DNA of 32,345 nt. Origin: a virus. The notes beneath the pieces were generated by a model. The model did no database searches and was not told where the DNA came from. It saw only the letters and a list, made by a program, of their open reading frames with translations. The stretch covers positions 1-32,345 of IMG/VR virus record IMGVR_UViG_3300025687_000185; one strand, written 5' to 3'. The translations under genes and the position numbers were made by a program. Each line of letters begins with the position of its first letter. Position 1 is the stretch's first letter. Of this stretch, positions 1-8,368 are shown piece after piece.

Positions 1-138
1 TGCGGCATACCAAACCTCTGAAGTAGGTGCCCGAACCTAGCTAGGGACTGACTAGGCTCGGGCGGCCGGTGTTAATACAGGGAAGCACATACCCTGTACA
101 AGCCGCCCACATCCGGCGAGGGCATATGGCCTGTTCTG
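1..138 (-). other. Structured gene-free stretch downstream of the head-tail adaptor gene
   Basis: I see no credible gene here. Two dense secondary-structure elements are visible. First, 30-40 and 52-62 form an 11-bp inverted repeat with an 11-nt loop; in minus-strand RNA the only imperfect pair is a G-U wobble, while plus-strand RNA would have an A-C mismatch, so the minus transcript is favoured. Second, 60-66 (GGGCGGC) pairs with 102-108, enclosing an inner perfect 7-bp stem, 76-82 with 92-98. Bases 60-62 are shared, so the two folds are mutually exclusive at their edge. No U-run follows, so this is not a standard terminator. It could be an mRNA-processing or stabilising structure between late genes. 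The next late gene presumably starts left of the window. Confidence 0.45.
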
Positions 139-822
139 TCATAACCCTGCGTACGCCACCGGGCGATTCTGGTGATTGCGCCTAGAGTCCTCAGTCTTAA
201 CTCGGTCGCAATAAAAACGAAACTCTGCCCCATATCGCTCAGCCCGGGCTCTGTCATATGTTTCGGCGTCGTGCTTGTTATACGCCAGATGCTTCATCCA
301 CAAAAGCAGACTGCGGCGGTGTTTTGCCGAGATTTCGAGGTCGGAATTAGCATTTTCGATGTGTTCTAGCGGCAATCGATAAACAGACATCTGAATGTAA
401 TCATTAGCCTGAGGAGTATCTAGAACGCGTACGCGCTCCTCATCCCCACCGACCACGATCGCCCGAACCTCTCCGGGAACGCCTGTATAAACGGAATTTC
501 TAGGAATTCCATAGTCATCTAGACCGAGATCTCGGTCCATATCCTCTACATTCAGCACGGCGACAGGCTTTTTATCAGAAACTCGCCATGCGCGTCGGAT
601 CTCTAGAATGAGCGGGTTTATATACGCCCAATCACGTCCGGCCCTGATAATAATCCTGGTGTCCGGCGAATAGTCGTCCCTGATACCGTCGGTCAAGCGA
701 CAGAACTCGTACTGGGCATCGTCGATAAACGACAAAATCTCGTCGTCGGACCAAAGATACGGGGCTACCTGGTCATAAACCTCCGCTCTAAAAGCAGCAA
801 TCAACCAAGCAGCGTCGTACAT
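139..822 (-). CDS. Putative head-tail adaptor (neck) protein
   Basis: This 227-residue protein lies at the end of the visible head module, after the capsid and two small head genes, where short-tailed phages usually carry the adaptor that docks on the portal ring. The N-terminus is acidic and helical (WSDDEILSFIDDAQYEFCR), followed by a mixed alpha/beta core and a helical, basic C-terminus. This outline resembles DUF6682-type adaptor-like phage proteins, as far as I can recall without a search. The start is fixed by a TAATG overlap with the stop of the upstream gene (822-824), which implies translational coupling. No transmembrane segment or enzyme motif is visible. Position supports the role more than sequence does; another neck or tail-tube component remains possible. 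Confidence 0.6.
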   Translation of the reverse strand: MYDAAWLIAAFRAEVYDQVAPYLWSDDEILSFIDDAQYEFCRLTDGIRDDYSPDTRIIIRAGRDWAYINPLILEIRRAWRVSDKKPVAVLNVEDMDRDLGLDDYGIPRNSVYTGVPGEVRAIVVGGDEERVRVLDTPQANDYIQMSVYRLPLEHIENANSDLEISAKHRRSLLLWMKHLAYNKHDAETYDRARAERYGAEFRFYCDRVKTEDSRRNHQNRPVAYAGL

Positions 823-1208
823 TAGTTACCCGCCTCAGCAAGTTCGTCATGGTACCGCTGCCAGACGGGAGCGAACTCCTTGGCCTGAACACGGAAACCT
901 ACTTCCTTAGAAATAGCATCTGCGCGCGGAGCGCCAGCAGCAGTAAAATCTTCCCGATCATTACGCTCAACAAGAAGCAAAATAGCCTCCATAATCAGTC
1001 CGGCGCGTTCGGATAAATCAAATGGCTCGTATGACTCTTTCTTATCTTCTAAGATGTCAACATCAGAACCGTCGGCCGGAGTTGCGCCGATAGCTACAGC
1101 CTCGCGGATAGCTACTTTCGGTACAAAAACCGGTTCCCCCTTTACGAAACCAACTGTGTGCCCAGTCAGAGTACTGAGGACGTGGTTTCTATTAAGAACC
1201 ATCATCAT
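822..1208 (-). CDS. Small conserved head-module protein, function unknown
   Basis: A 128-residue protein between the putative decoration gene and the adaptor gene. The N-terminal third is predicted beta-rich and hydrophobic (residues about 14-42); the middle is acidic (DGSDVDILEDKKE) and the last half is helical and charged. I do not recognise the family. Three consecutive ATG codons open the frame; AGGGAGA lies 8 bases before the first, so 1208 is kept as the start. Its stop overlaps the start of the next late gene by one base. It sits behind the strong hairpin at 1234-1259, so its expression may be lower than that of the capsid genes. A neck, head-completion or virion-associated role is inferred from location only. 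Confidence 0.55.
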   Translation of the reverse strand: MMMVLNRNHVLSTLTGHTVGFVKGEPVFVPKVAIREAVAIGATPADGSDVDILEDKKESYEPFDLSERAGLIMEAILLLVERNDREDFTAAGAPRADAISKEVGFRVQAKEFAPVWQRYHDELAEAGN

Positions 1209-1233
1209 GTGCTTTGTCTCCCTGATTCAAGGA

Positions 1234-1259
1234 AAGAGGGGGACTTGCGTCCCCCTCTT
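1234..1259 (-). terminator. Strong GNRA-capped hairpin, probable partial late terminator
   Basis: A perfect 11-bp inverted repeat (1234-1244 with 1249-1259, core AGAGGGGGAC) has a four-base loop. In minus-strand RNA the loop reads GCAA, a stable GNRA tetraloop. It follows the stop codon of the putative decoration gene by 7 bases. The downstream U-tract is broken (UUUCCUUG), so termination is probably incomplete, or the hairpin protects the 3' end of the abundant capsid mRNA. Confidence 0.75.
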
Positions 1260-1266
1260 AACCAGC

Positions 1267-1710
1267 TTAGTGGGTCTGTGCCTCGTTGATGCGGCTATCA
1301 ACCACATATTCAACGATCAAGCGCAGAGCACCAGTAGCAGCGTCACCATCGGTACACGCCATAGTCAGCTGCAGGTCATAACCTGACGGGTTAGAGTAAC
1401 CGGTAAAGTCAAGCGAGGAGATTGCTGCAGAAGCGATATTCACCTGCGTTGCGCTGTAACGGTCGTCGTCGCCACGGTCACCGATGTCCAGAGTAGCGGC
1501 AGTACCGTCATTGAATGCTGCGGATACGATCAACTTACCAGAAGTGATCGTAGCGCCTGCAGGCAGACGGATAGCGTCGAATACTACGGAGCCGGCTGCA
1601 CCAATGGTTGCAGTGGAACCATCGGTAGCAGTCACGGTGTCACCGACAGCCAGATCATAGATGGCGGTCAGCGCGTACTGAGCGCCACGAGTCGGATTAA
1701 CTTGGGCCAT
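1267..1710 (-). CDS. Putative capsid decoration/stabilisation protein
   Basis: A 147-residue Ala/Thr/Asp/Gly-rich protein, with alternating hydrophobic strands throughout and almost no helix-forming stretches, consistent with an all-beta fold. It follows the major capsid gene by only 18 bases on the same strand and is closed by the strong hairpin at 1234-1259, so the capsid promoter probably makes a capsid-plus-decoration message. Small beta-rich proteins directly after the capsid gene are often head decoration or fibre proteins; that role is inferred from position and composition. A TAAAGGAGA ribosome site precedes the ATG. No signal peptide, membrane segment or catalytic motif is seen. Confidence 0.6.
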   Translation of the reverse strand: MAQVNPTRGAQYALTAIYDLAVGDTVTATDGSTATIGAAGSVVFDAIRLPAGATITSGKLIVSAAFNDGTAATLDIGDRGDDDRYSATQVNIASAAISSLDFTGYSNPSGYDLQLTMACTDGDAATGALRLIVEYVVDSRINEAQTH

Positions 1711-1728
1711 GATTAGTCTCCTTTACTG

Positions 1729-2838
1729 TTACTGAGCAGCGTATACGGAGATAACGCCGAAGTCTTGCTCGGTGTTACCAGCGTAGATGCTGTTGTACTT
1801 AGGCTTCAGGAAACCAAGGATCTTCGAAACCGAAATACCCTGCTGGTTTTCGTAGTCGAAGCCCTTCTCAACCCACTCTGGGTTACCCAGATCTGCCATA
1901 CCGAGTGCCTGAGCACCGCAGAACAGAATCTGACAGCCGTCCTGAGTACCGGACGCGCCCCACTTAGAGCCAGATGCAGCACCGGCGGTGTTGTATACAT
2001 GGCGGAACTCGTGGAACACGATGCCGTCGATCATGACGCTAGAACCAGAGAACAGTTCGTTGTCACCACGAGTGCGTGCGTGACGTACGTTCTGCATGTA
2101 GGTGTCGTCCAGCTTCAGTTTAGCCATAGCCTGCGGAGTCAAGAAAGCGTGGAACACTTCTTCGCCGCCAGAGGACTTGATACCGCGCAGGTACTGATCC
2201 TTAGCATAAGCCTTCAGCTGCACGAACAGTTCCCAAGACGGGGTGTCGTCAGCATCGACGGTGTTGGTAGCGCCGTTTTCAACGAGAACGCTGTTAGTAC
2301 CGTCCCAACGCAGGCGACGCTTGCTAGTCGGGGTAGATACGTCAGAAGCGAACTCAAGGAACGGAAGATCGGAACCTACACGAGAGGTACCGTTGGTACG
2401 CATAGCGTAAGAAACACCAGACAGAGTCAGGAACGCCATCTGATCCATACGGTCAGCAAGCCAGTAAGCCAGAACGTCACGGCTGTTGTTGCGGAATTCA
2501 ACAACAGACTTCTGATCGGCCATACGACCTTCATGGCGGTTAGCGTGACGAATCTGGTCAACGCGAATCACCTGATCGTAGCTCTTCATCGCTTCTTCGT
2601 TACCTTCCAAGGTACGATCGCCTGCGATGCCATCACCTTCGAGATCAGCCAGCAAAGTCAAAACGGCGCGTGCGCCCTTTTCGGACTTCTTCAGCTCGGT
2701 GATCTGCTGGATCATTGCATTCGGACCAGTTCCCATGAACTTGTCCACGAAAGAGTAGTTGCGAGCAGCCTTCCACAGGTCCATTGACCAAATAGTTTTC
2801 TGCTCATCAGTCAACAGACTAAAGTTAGTCATTGCCAT
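1729..2838 (-). CDS. Major capsid protein, N4-gp56-like family
   Basis: A 369-residue protein that looks like the N4-gp56 family of major capsid proteins, which have an HK97-like fold. Recognisable features are the N-terminal pattern ending in NYSFVDKFMGTG, the segment DRTLEGNEEAMKSYDQVIRV, an RHANRHEG segment and the late GISVSKILGFLKPKYNS region. The length fits the family. The ATG at 2838 is chosen because AGGAGG lies 8 bases upstream; a second ATG two codons in is less well spaced. Scaffold lies upstream and the decoration candidate downstream. Unusually for a gene inside a late block, it has its own near-consensus promoter and a structured leader, which suits the need for hundreds of copies per virion. 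Confidence 0.9.
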   Translation of the reverse strand: MAMTNFSLLTDEQKTIWSMDLWKAARNYSFVDKFMGTGPNAMIQQITELKKSEKGARAVLTLLADLEGDGIAGDRTLEGNEEAMKSYDQVIRVDQIRHANRHEGRMADQKSVVEFRNNSRDVLAYWLADRMDQMAFLTLSGVSYAMRTNGTSRVGSDLPFLEFASDVSTPTSKRRLRWDGTNSVLVENGATNTVDADDTPSWELFVQLKAYAKDQYLRGIKSSGGEEVFHAFLTPQAMAKLKLDDTYMQNVRHARTRGDNELFSGSSVMIDGIVFHEFRHVYNTAGAASGSKWGASGTQDGCQILFCGAQALGMADLGNPEWVEKGFDYENQQGISVSKILGFLKPKYNSIYAGNTEQDFGVISVYAAQ

Positions 2839-2981
2839 GATGTGAGCCTCCTAGGCATTTTGAAAGTAAAAATACGTCAAACCGTATCAAGTTGTTCACA
2901 GTTTCGCTCTGTGATCGCGCTGAAAACGAGTTTTTAGGAGGTCGCACTCCATACGAACTATCGTGTCGTATAAACGAAAGT
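2839..2981 (-). promoter_or_regulatory. Structured 5' leader of the capsid message with an anti-Shine-Dalgarno element
   Basis: From the predicted start near 2981, the minus-strand RNA would carry three hairpins in a row: 2951-2956 with 2966-2971, 2896-2901 with 2909-2914, and 2872-2876 with 2883-2887. Between the first and second lies CCUCCUA (complement of 2935-2941), exactly complementary to the UAGGAGG ribosome site of the capsid gene (complement of 2847-2853). Pairing would hide the ribosome site. The sequence matches are seen directly; regulation is an inference. Confidence 0.5.
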
Positions 2982-2987
2982 AACTGC

Positions 2988-3016
2988 ATAATAGAAAAGC
3001 TATTTTTAACTGTCAA
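2988..3016 (-). promoter_or_regulatory. Sigma70-type promoter for the major capsid gene
   Basis: On the minus strand, TTGACA (3011-3016) is followed after exactly 17 bases by TATTAT (2988-2993). This is a perfect -35, optimal spacing and a five-of-six -10, and it points at the capsid gene 150 bp downstream. It lies in the 189-bp gap after the scaffold gene. It is the best-matching promoter in the window and indicates use of host RNA polymerase. Confidence 0.8.
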
Positions 3017-3027
3017 ACAACCTTTCT

Positions 3028-3984
3028 TTAAACATCATCCCCACGTAAACGGGCCTTAGTCTCTTCATCGAGCTTAGCAAACTTAGACTGAGACAGCTTC
3101 ATAATATCAATGCCCAATTCGCCGGCAACTCCCGCTTTATCCGAATCCACGCCTGCCTTATTGATAGGCGCTGGCTGTTTTTTATCGGCCTCGGCTGCTT
3201 TTTCACGAGCTTTACGGGCCCGGTCTGCCTTCATCACTGCCGTTTCTTCTTCTGAAGCAGCTTTGTCCTTAGAAACTGGGTTTCCTAGTACATACTTAAC
3301 TGATTTCTGCAACGAAACGTGACGGTTAAAACCACGAGCCATAAACGCTTCAACCAAAACCGCCACCTCGTCGGTCTTTTCTTCGTCGAAACTATCTAAA
3401 TCTGGGTTCAATTCCGGATACTCTGACTCAATACGGGCCAGAGCAGACTCGTACTTCATATCATCGATGGCGGCCTTACGGGCGGTGTCCGATTTAGTAC
3501 TGGTCTGTAATTCAATCAGCTCGTCGCGCATAGCATCCACTTCGCGGCGGACCTTACGAGCGGCTTCCTTCTCGCCGTCCATAATTAAGTCTTCGTATTT
3601 ATCCTGCAGCTCTTCGATTTTCGACTTCATGTCGGAAATTTCGTTGGTCTGTGTAGTAGAGCCTAATTGGCCCTCCAACTCCTCAATGCGACGGTTCAGC
3701 TCTGCTTCGCGAGCACGAGCCTTGGACACTGCTTCGTCGAACCGGGCTTTAGGTATACGGATATTGCGTTTACGGGCCTCTTCGGCCTCAGCCGCTTCGC
3801 GTTCTTCACGCTCTTCGTCAGTCTCTTCGCCCTCTTCCTCAGAAACGTCAGCCTCGGCTGCGGGCGCTTCATCCTCAGTTTCAGGTTCTACGTCCTTACC
3901 GGCGTCGGAAAGAGGGGACTCGCTAACCAGCTCGTCGCCACGGTCTACAACTTCTTCCTGCTCTACAACTTGTTCTTCACTCAT
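3028..3984 (-). CDS. Capsid scaffolding protein
   Basis: A 318-residue, highly charged protein directly before the major capsid gene, the usual place for a scaffold. Residues 1-70 are extremely acidic (runs of E and D with few hydrophobics). About 75-170 is a predicted coiled coil rich in E, K, R, A and L. The C-terminal part is a mixed, more basic helical region ending near FAKLDEETKARLRGDDV, the kind of end that binds capsid protein in other scaffolds. AGGGAGA before the ATG supports the start. Function is inferred from composition, length and position, since scaffolds diverge too far for motif recognition. No protease motif was seen. Confidence 0.8.
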   Translation of the reverse strand: MSEEQVVEQEEVVDRGDELVSESPLSDAGKDVEPETEDEAPAAEADVSEEEGEETDEEREEREAAEAEEARKRNIRIPKARFDEAVSKARAREAELNRRIEELEGQLGSTTQTNEISDMKSKIEELQDKYEDLIMDGEKEAARKVRREVDAMRDELIELQTSTKSDTARKAAIDDMKYESALARIESEYPELNPDLDSFDEEKTDEVAVLVEAFMARGFNRHVSLQKSVKYVLGNPVSKDKAASEEETAVMKADRARKAREKAAEADKKQPAPINKAGVDSDKAGVAGELGIDIMKLSQSKFAKLDEETKARLRGDDV

Positions 3985-4000
3985 TTCTAATCTCCCTATT

Positions 4001-6112
4001 TTAGGTCGTCTGTGCTTCGACCTGTTGATTGCTAGCGACAGCGGCCGCTTCGCGTTTGATTCTAGACTCCTGCTGCATCATCTCGCGCTTGAGCTGGATC
4101 TCCATCTCCATCTGCTCACGTTTGAGCTGATAGTCACGGTCCATCTCTTCACGCTTGAGTTCATACTCCTGCTGCATCTGGGCGTTCTTTAGCTGGAACT
4201 CGCCCTGAAGCTTCAGCAACTCGGTGTTCGGTGGCTCTTGAGCCCCCTTCTGAATGTTCATAGCCTCAGTCTGAGCGCGCATCTGCTTCAGTTCGGCATC
4301 GGTGCGCTTCTCTACCGCCTCGGCCTCCATCAGGCTCAGCTCGGCCTCCATACGGCGGGCCTGTGCCTGCCCTTCTGGGCTCTCAGGATCAACCTGCAAG
4401 GACTGTACGATCTCAGTCTTGTTCCGTAAACGGCTGGACTCTATGAGGAAACGGTCTGGGATATTGACCCCTAGCTGAGTACGAAGCGCCACGGCCTGGT
4501 CAAACTGAGAATCTTCAAATACTTCGCGATCAGGCTGACTAGACACTACAACGCCGTACTCTCCAAGAGTCAGGTCGTTGAAAATCTGCCCCTCTGGGCC
4601 TACCTGATTAACAACCATCTGCTCAGTCTGTTGAGATAACCGGTCGCCTGTAATCAGAACTACGCGCTCTTCAGTGTAGTACTCCTGAACAATATCCAAG
4701 ATATTGCGGGCCAACATGTTGTCGGTCCGCATCATATTGTCCATAACCTTAGCCAAATTGGCCTGACCGCTACGCTGGTTAGCGAGCACGCTCTTGGCGG
4801 ACACATCCTCGCGTGCAAACCCCTGCATATAATCGCTAACACCGGAGATGCTCTTGATGTGCTCCTCAGCCTTATAGGAGATACGGTCAAGGCCGGTAGG
4901 CGTTGAGTTAGGCGTAATCTTTTCGGCGCTATTAAGTTCATCAAGCTCAAGAACAAGCCCTGACTGCGCCCCACGCTGCTCCAACTCCGCCACAGACATA
5001 TTCTGTAGAGCGTTGCGCTTGACCTTCCAGCCGCTATTGGCGGAGGTGTTAACGACGTGCAGTTCCTGACTAGAAGTCTTATTCAGCAACTCCTGCGGGC
5101 CGATCAGGTTCTCGACCAACCCCATAGTATGACCACGGCGGAAATATGGGAAAAACGGAACAACCGTGAAGTGCTTGTACGGGCTCCAGTCATCGTGCAA
5201 GACGATGTTGTCAGCAACTACGGTCCAGCGGATACGACGAATCATCTTCTTCGTGATCGTCAACCCAGGATTAGCTTCTAAGTACTCATCTACCTGCTCT
5301 TTGCCCCAGTCCGGAGGAACAATCCGCATATCCCCCGTAGCAATATCTACAAAGTGCGCTACGCGGTCGAGCTTTCGCCACTGGCGCTCGATGATGCGGA
5401 CGGAACGTGCATTATCGCCGTCGCGCCCCCACTCGTCGGTATAAGAAACCGCGCGGGGCTTACCGAAACGATCTCGGTCCATGTCCACAGCGTCGTAGCT
5501 GTACGGCCAGTAACTGCCGGTGCGATTACGCAACATATCGGCATCGGCCTTGGAATACAGCATCTCAATCTCGTCGATCGTCATCCATTTAGTGACAATC
5601 ACGTCTCCCCATTTATCAGGGTCGTATTCGTCTGCGTCAGCATCCACCAACACATTCTTAGGATTCAGTGGCTCGATACGAACTTCCCCGCGCAAAGAAT
5701 CGGAGAAATCAAGGCGCACATCAAAGAACCCGCGGCTAGTGATAACACCGTCCGCAAACACGTCGCTGCGAATCCACGGTAATTGGTTGTTATCCGAAAT
5801 CTGCATAAACACTTTGGTCAGAGCGTCTGCGATCTCGCTGGTAGCCCCCTCGTTACGCGGGCGGAAAGAAATATCAGTGCGGTTATAAATCTGTTCACCT
5901 AGTACATTGCTGATCGTACTGAGGATCTTATTGATTGTAAGAGCAGGGCGGCGATACGCCTTCAGAAGCGATAAATCTTTAGGTTCCCACTGTTCGCCAG
6001 CGAAAAAATCCTCACATTTATCTGCCTTGTTTACAAAGTCGATATGCCCGTTGTCACGGAGCCACTGATACCGGTTCCAAACGTCATCCGCAAGTTTCGT
6101 GTTTACTGGCAT
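4001..6112 (-). CDS. Portal protein, P22-like
   Basis: A 703-residue protein between terminase and scaffold, with the length and layout of P22-type portals. It should form the dodecameric ring at one capsid vertex through which DNA is packaged and ejected. The N-terminal half carries motifs typical of the family, such as FFAGEQW near residue 38, RPALTINKI and the PLNPKNVLVDADADEYD region. About 600-700 is a long Q/E/K/R-rich helix with repeated blocks of the type LKREEM and LKREMM, likely the coiled coil of the portal barrel. AGGA lies 7 bases before the ATG. The gene is separated from TerL by 10 bases and from the scaffold by 16. Confidence 0.9.
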   Translation of the reverse strand: MPVNTKLADDVWNRYQWLRDNGHIDFVNKADKCEDFFAGEQWEPKDLSLLKAYRRPALTINKILSTISNVLGEQIYNRTDISFRPRNEGATSEIADALTKVFMQISDNNQLPWIRSDVFADGVITSRGFFDVRLDFSDSLRGEVRIEPLNPKNVLVDADADEYDPDKWGDVIVTKWMTIDEIEMLYSKADADMLRNRTGSYWPYSYDAVDMDRDRFGKPRAVSYTDEWGRDGDNARSVRIIERQWRKLDRVAHFVDIATGDMRIVPPDWGKEQVDEYLEANPGLTITKKMIRRIRWTVVADNIVLHDDWSPYKHFTVVPFFPYFRRGHTMGLVENLIGPQELLNKTSSQELHVVNTSANSGWKVKRNALQNMSVAELEQRGAQSGLVLELDELNSAEKITPNSTPTGLDRISYKAEEHIKSISGVSDYMQGFAREDVSAKSVLANQRSGQANLAKVMDNMMRTDNMLARNILDIVQEYYTEERVVLITGDRLSQQTEQMVVNQVGPEGQIFNDLTLGEYGVVVSSQPDREVFEDSQFDQAVALRTQLGVNIPDRFLIESSRLRNKTEIVQSLQVDPESPEGQAQARRMEAELSLMEAEAVEKRTDAELKQMRAQTEAMNIQKGAQEPPNTELLKLQGEFQLKNAQMQQEYELKREEMDRDYQLKREQMEMEIQLKREMMQQESRIKREAAAVASNQQVEAQTT

Positions 6113-6122
6113 AGCCTATCCT

Positions 6123-7691
6123 TCACGCCGCCATGTGGCTTCCGCCAAAAGATGTAGTGTTCAATTTGTCTTTCCACGACGGAATATGGACGGCAGGTTT
6201 CTGGCTAGGGGGCTCTTTGTCCATGCACAGCCGAGTAGCCCATGCCAAGGCGTCAACCACGTCATCGTGTGCACCGGCTGGGAACCTCAGCAACTCTTGA
6301 ACGGCCTGCTCTTTCCAATGCGCCTCCTCAGGAAAAACTACGCGCCCCTGCTGCATGCGACCTTGTAACGGGCGGGCACGCACCATTTTATCAGTATACG
6401 GCCTTAGAACCTCAAACGACACATATTGTCGTCGTTCGAGACTCCGTTTCTTGTATAACGGCTCAATAGCGCGCCAGATCTGTCCATCTTCCACGCCAAT
6501 CATATAATCGCTGTTGTACGCGCTCTCGTAGCGCTTAGCAACATCGAGCATAGCCTCTACTATCGCAAAACTATCGCCCTTCATGCGATGGATGTCGAGA
6601 ACATATAGTACATCATTTTCGCTCTGCAGTATCGTGGCCCCTACGGTCCAGTCATTCTGCTGTTTCTGCCCAATAGCAAAGTCCCACGCCGTGTAGATGT
6701 GCGCATTTGCAGCCTCGGGCATAGAAATCTGAAACCGGAAATATTCCTTTTTGAAATATACACCCTCGTCCGGAGTAGGATTCTGCTGATACAGAGCGGA
6801 CCAAATACGAGGCTGCATGTTAGCCCGGATTTTCTGCAACGCGTCTGTAGGGTACCGCTCCTCGTGCAAACATGTTTCCGGAGGACGGAGTAACTGGAGA
6901 TTCGGGGTCTGCTCCTCAATTTTATCGTCTGTGCGGATAATCTCGTCTGTATCCGAGTCCAGATACTCCCATTTCTCAGACAGGGCGGGGTATTTGATAA
7001 TCTCAAACTGGTCCGCCTCTTTATCCGCCTGCATACTGTTCTGCAAACGCCCCGCCAAATCGTCGTCGTGCCACCACGTCTCGATCACCAACACTCCGCC
7101 GCCGGGGGCTAGTCGTGTGTACGCAGTCGACTGGTACCAGTCCCACAACTTGTCGCGTGTACCAACCGAATCCGCTTCCTCCTGATTTTTTAATGGGTCG
7201 TCAATAATCAGAATCGTCGCGCCCTTACCCGTAATACCGCCCCCAACACCGGCGGCGGTAAACCCGCCCCCAGCAGTTGTGTTCCACGCCTCTACGGATT
7301 GAGAGTTAGGATCAAGCTGCATGTGCGGGAACATGGCTGCGTACACTGGTTCGCGCACCAAATCACGGACTTTCCTCGAAAACCGCATGGGTAGGTCGAG
7401 GTTGTACCCGACATTGATGATTTCATGCTCAGGATTACGTCCTAAGTGCCACGCAGGGAAGCGGATCGAAGCGATTTCCGATTTACCATGCCGAGGTGGC
7501 ATCAGGAGCATAAGCCTAGGGGACTTTTTCTCCAGAACTTGCTGGCTAAACCGCTCGAGGCGGCGGCAAATATCGTCATGCACCCAACCGGCCTGGTACG
7601 TTGGGTGAGTTTGACTCGTAAACTGAAGCAGGCGGCGGCGTGCCAGTTCGCGGCGAGCTAAGATCTGCTTAACTGTCGATTTGTTCGCCAT
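6123..7691 (-). CDS. terL: Terminase large subunit (packaging ATPase and nuclease)
   Basis: A 522-residue DNA-packaging motor with both expected domains. ATPase: Walker A-like PPRHGKS at about 65-71, Walker B LIIDD at 161-165, and a coupling-motif candidate near VIETWWHDD. RNase H-like nuclease: D337 in YTAWDFAIG, E401/D402 in GVEDGQ and D476/D477/D480 in GAHDDVVDA form the expected acidic metal site. It docks on the portal and cuts concatemers. The start overlaps the end of terS by 23 bases, which couples their translation; no strong separate ribosome site is seen. All motifs look intact, so it should be active. Confidence 0.95.
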   Translation of the reverse strand: MANKSTVKQILARRELARRRLLQFTSQTHPTYQAGWVHDDICRRLERFSQQVLEKKSPRLMLLMPPRHGKSEIASIRFPAWHLGRNPEHEIINVGYNLDLPMRFSRKVRDLVREPVYAAMFPHMQLDPNSQSVEAWNTTAGGGFTAAGVGGGITGKGATILIIDDPLKNQEEADSVGTRDKLWDWYQSTAYTRLAPGGGVLVIETWWHDDDLAGRLQNSMQADKEADQFEIIKYPALSEKWEYLDSDTDEIIRTDDKIEEQTPNLQLLRPPETCLHEERYPTDALQKIRANMQPRIWSALYQQNPTPDEGVYFKKEYFRFQISMPEAANAHIYTAWDFAIGQKQQNDWTVGATILQSENDVLYVLDIHRMKGDSFAIVEAMLDVAKRYESAYNSDYMIGVEDGQIWRAIEPLYKKRSLERRQYVSFEVLRPYTDKMVRARPLQGRMQQGRVVFPEEAHWKEQAVQELLRFPAGAHDDVVDALAWATRLCMDKEPPSQKPAVHIPSWKDKLNTTSFGGSHMAA

Positions 7692-8259
7692 CTTCTATGA
7701 CTTCGAAATCGCCCTCTAGTGCTTCGTCCTGAGATTCTTCGGCTAAGCGGAGAAGTTCTTCGTCCGACATAGTCTGTAACTTCTCGACCAAGACCTTACC
7801 AGACACCGACACCTCGACTTTGTGCTTGACCGGCTCGTAAAAACCACAAATTCGCCCAATTTCGCGCCAACCTGCAACCATAACGGCCGGGTCGGCCTTC
7901 ACTCGGGCCATGTCGATGGCTTCTTTCATGCCATCGACGACCTTTTTCCGGGTCATCTCGTTGGCTTTAGCAAACAATTCCCGCTCTTTGGCAATAGCAG
8001 CACGGATTTTGGGGTTTCCCGTCAGCGTAGACACGATCCCATTCTTAGCTACAGTCTCTGAGTACCCGGCGGCTCGGGCTGCGGCAGACTGCGTCATACC
8101 GTTCCAGACTACGTTCTTAACAAAATTGGCTTGCTGATCAGTCAGCGGGCGGTCTATTTGTACTTTTTTGAGTTTCTCGTGCGAATGGAGCGCGTCCAGA
8201 GAGGCTAAGTCCGCGGCTCGACGCTCGTCCCTAGTCAACTTCTTGTCTTTGAGTTCCAT
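7669..8259 (-). CDS. terS: Terminase small subunit
   Basis: A 196-residue protein with an N-terminal helix-turn-helix region of the Terminase_2 type: PLTDQQANFVKNVVWNG followed by MTQSAAARAAGYSE (about residues 40-72), then a helical oligomerisation region and an acidic C-terminal tail (EEDGEQIDS-like end) that would contact TerL. It recognises the packaging site. It is the first gene of the leftward late block and borders the repeat-rich region 8260-8692, a natural place for that site. No Shine-Dalgarno precedes ATG 8259 and no in-frame alternative start exists just upstream, so initiation may be weak or leader-dependent. Confidence 0.9.
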   Translation of the reverse strand: MELKDKKLTRDERRAADLASLDALHSHEKLKKVQIDRPLTDQQANFVKNVVWNGMTQSAAARAAGYSETVAKNGIVSTLTGNPKIRAAIAKERELFAKANEMTRKKVVDGMKEAIDMARVKADPAVMVAGWREIGRICGFYEPVKHKVEVSVSGKVLVEKLQTMSDEELLRLAEESQDEALEGDFEVIEDGEQIDS

Positions 8260-8368
8260 AGGACTAAATTTAACACAGGTTAGTTGGTAGTGTAAGTGGG
8301 CGCTTACTTGTTAAGTTGAGTATTTTAGTCAAGTATTTAGAAAATTAGGGCTGAGTGACTGAGCAGCT

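Noticed and set aside
1-138. tRNA gene
   Set aside because: Stems of 7 and 11 bp are present, but the arrangement lacks D- and T-arms with proper loops, and no cloverleaf can be drawn on either strand.
72-257. Open frame of 61 codons on the minus strand
   Set aside because: It overlaps the adaptor gene in another frame and extends through the structured region; no ribosome site.
1765-2787. A 340-codon open frame on the plus strand opposite the major capsid gene
   Set aside because: It is antisense to a confidently identified capsid gene, lacks a ribosome site, and its composition mirrors the codon pattern of the other strand.
3467-4192. A 241-codon Ser-rich open frame opposite the scaffold gene
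   Set aside because: Serine richness is explained by the Glu/Ala/Arg-rich scaffold codons read backwards; it also runs into the portal gene.
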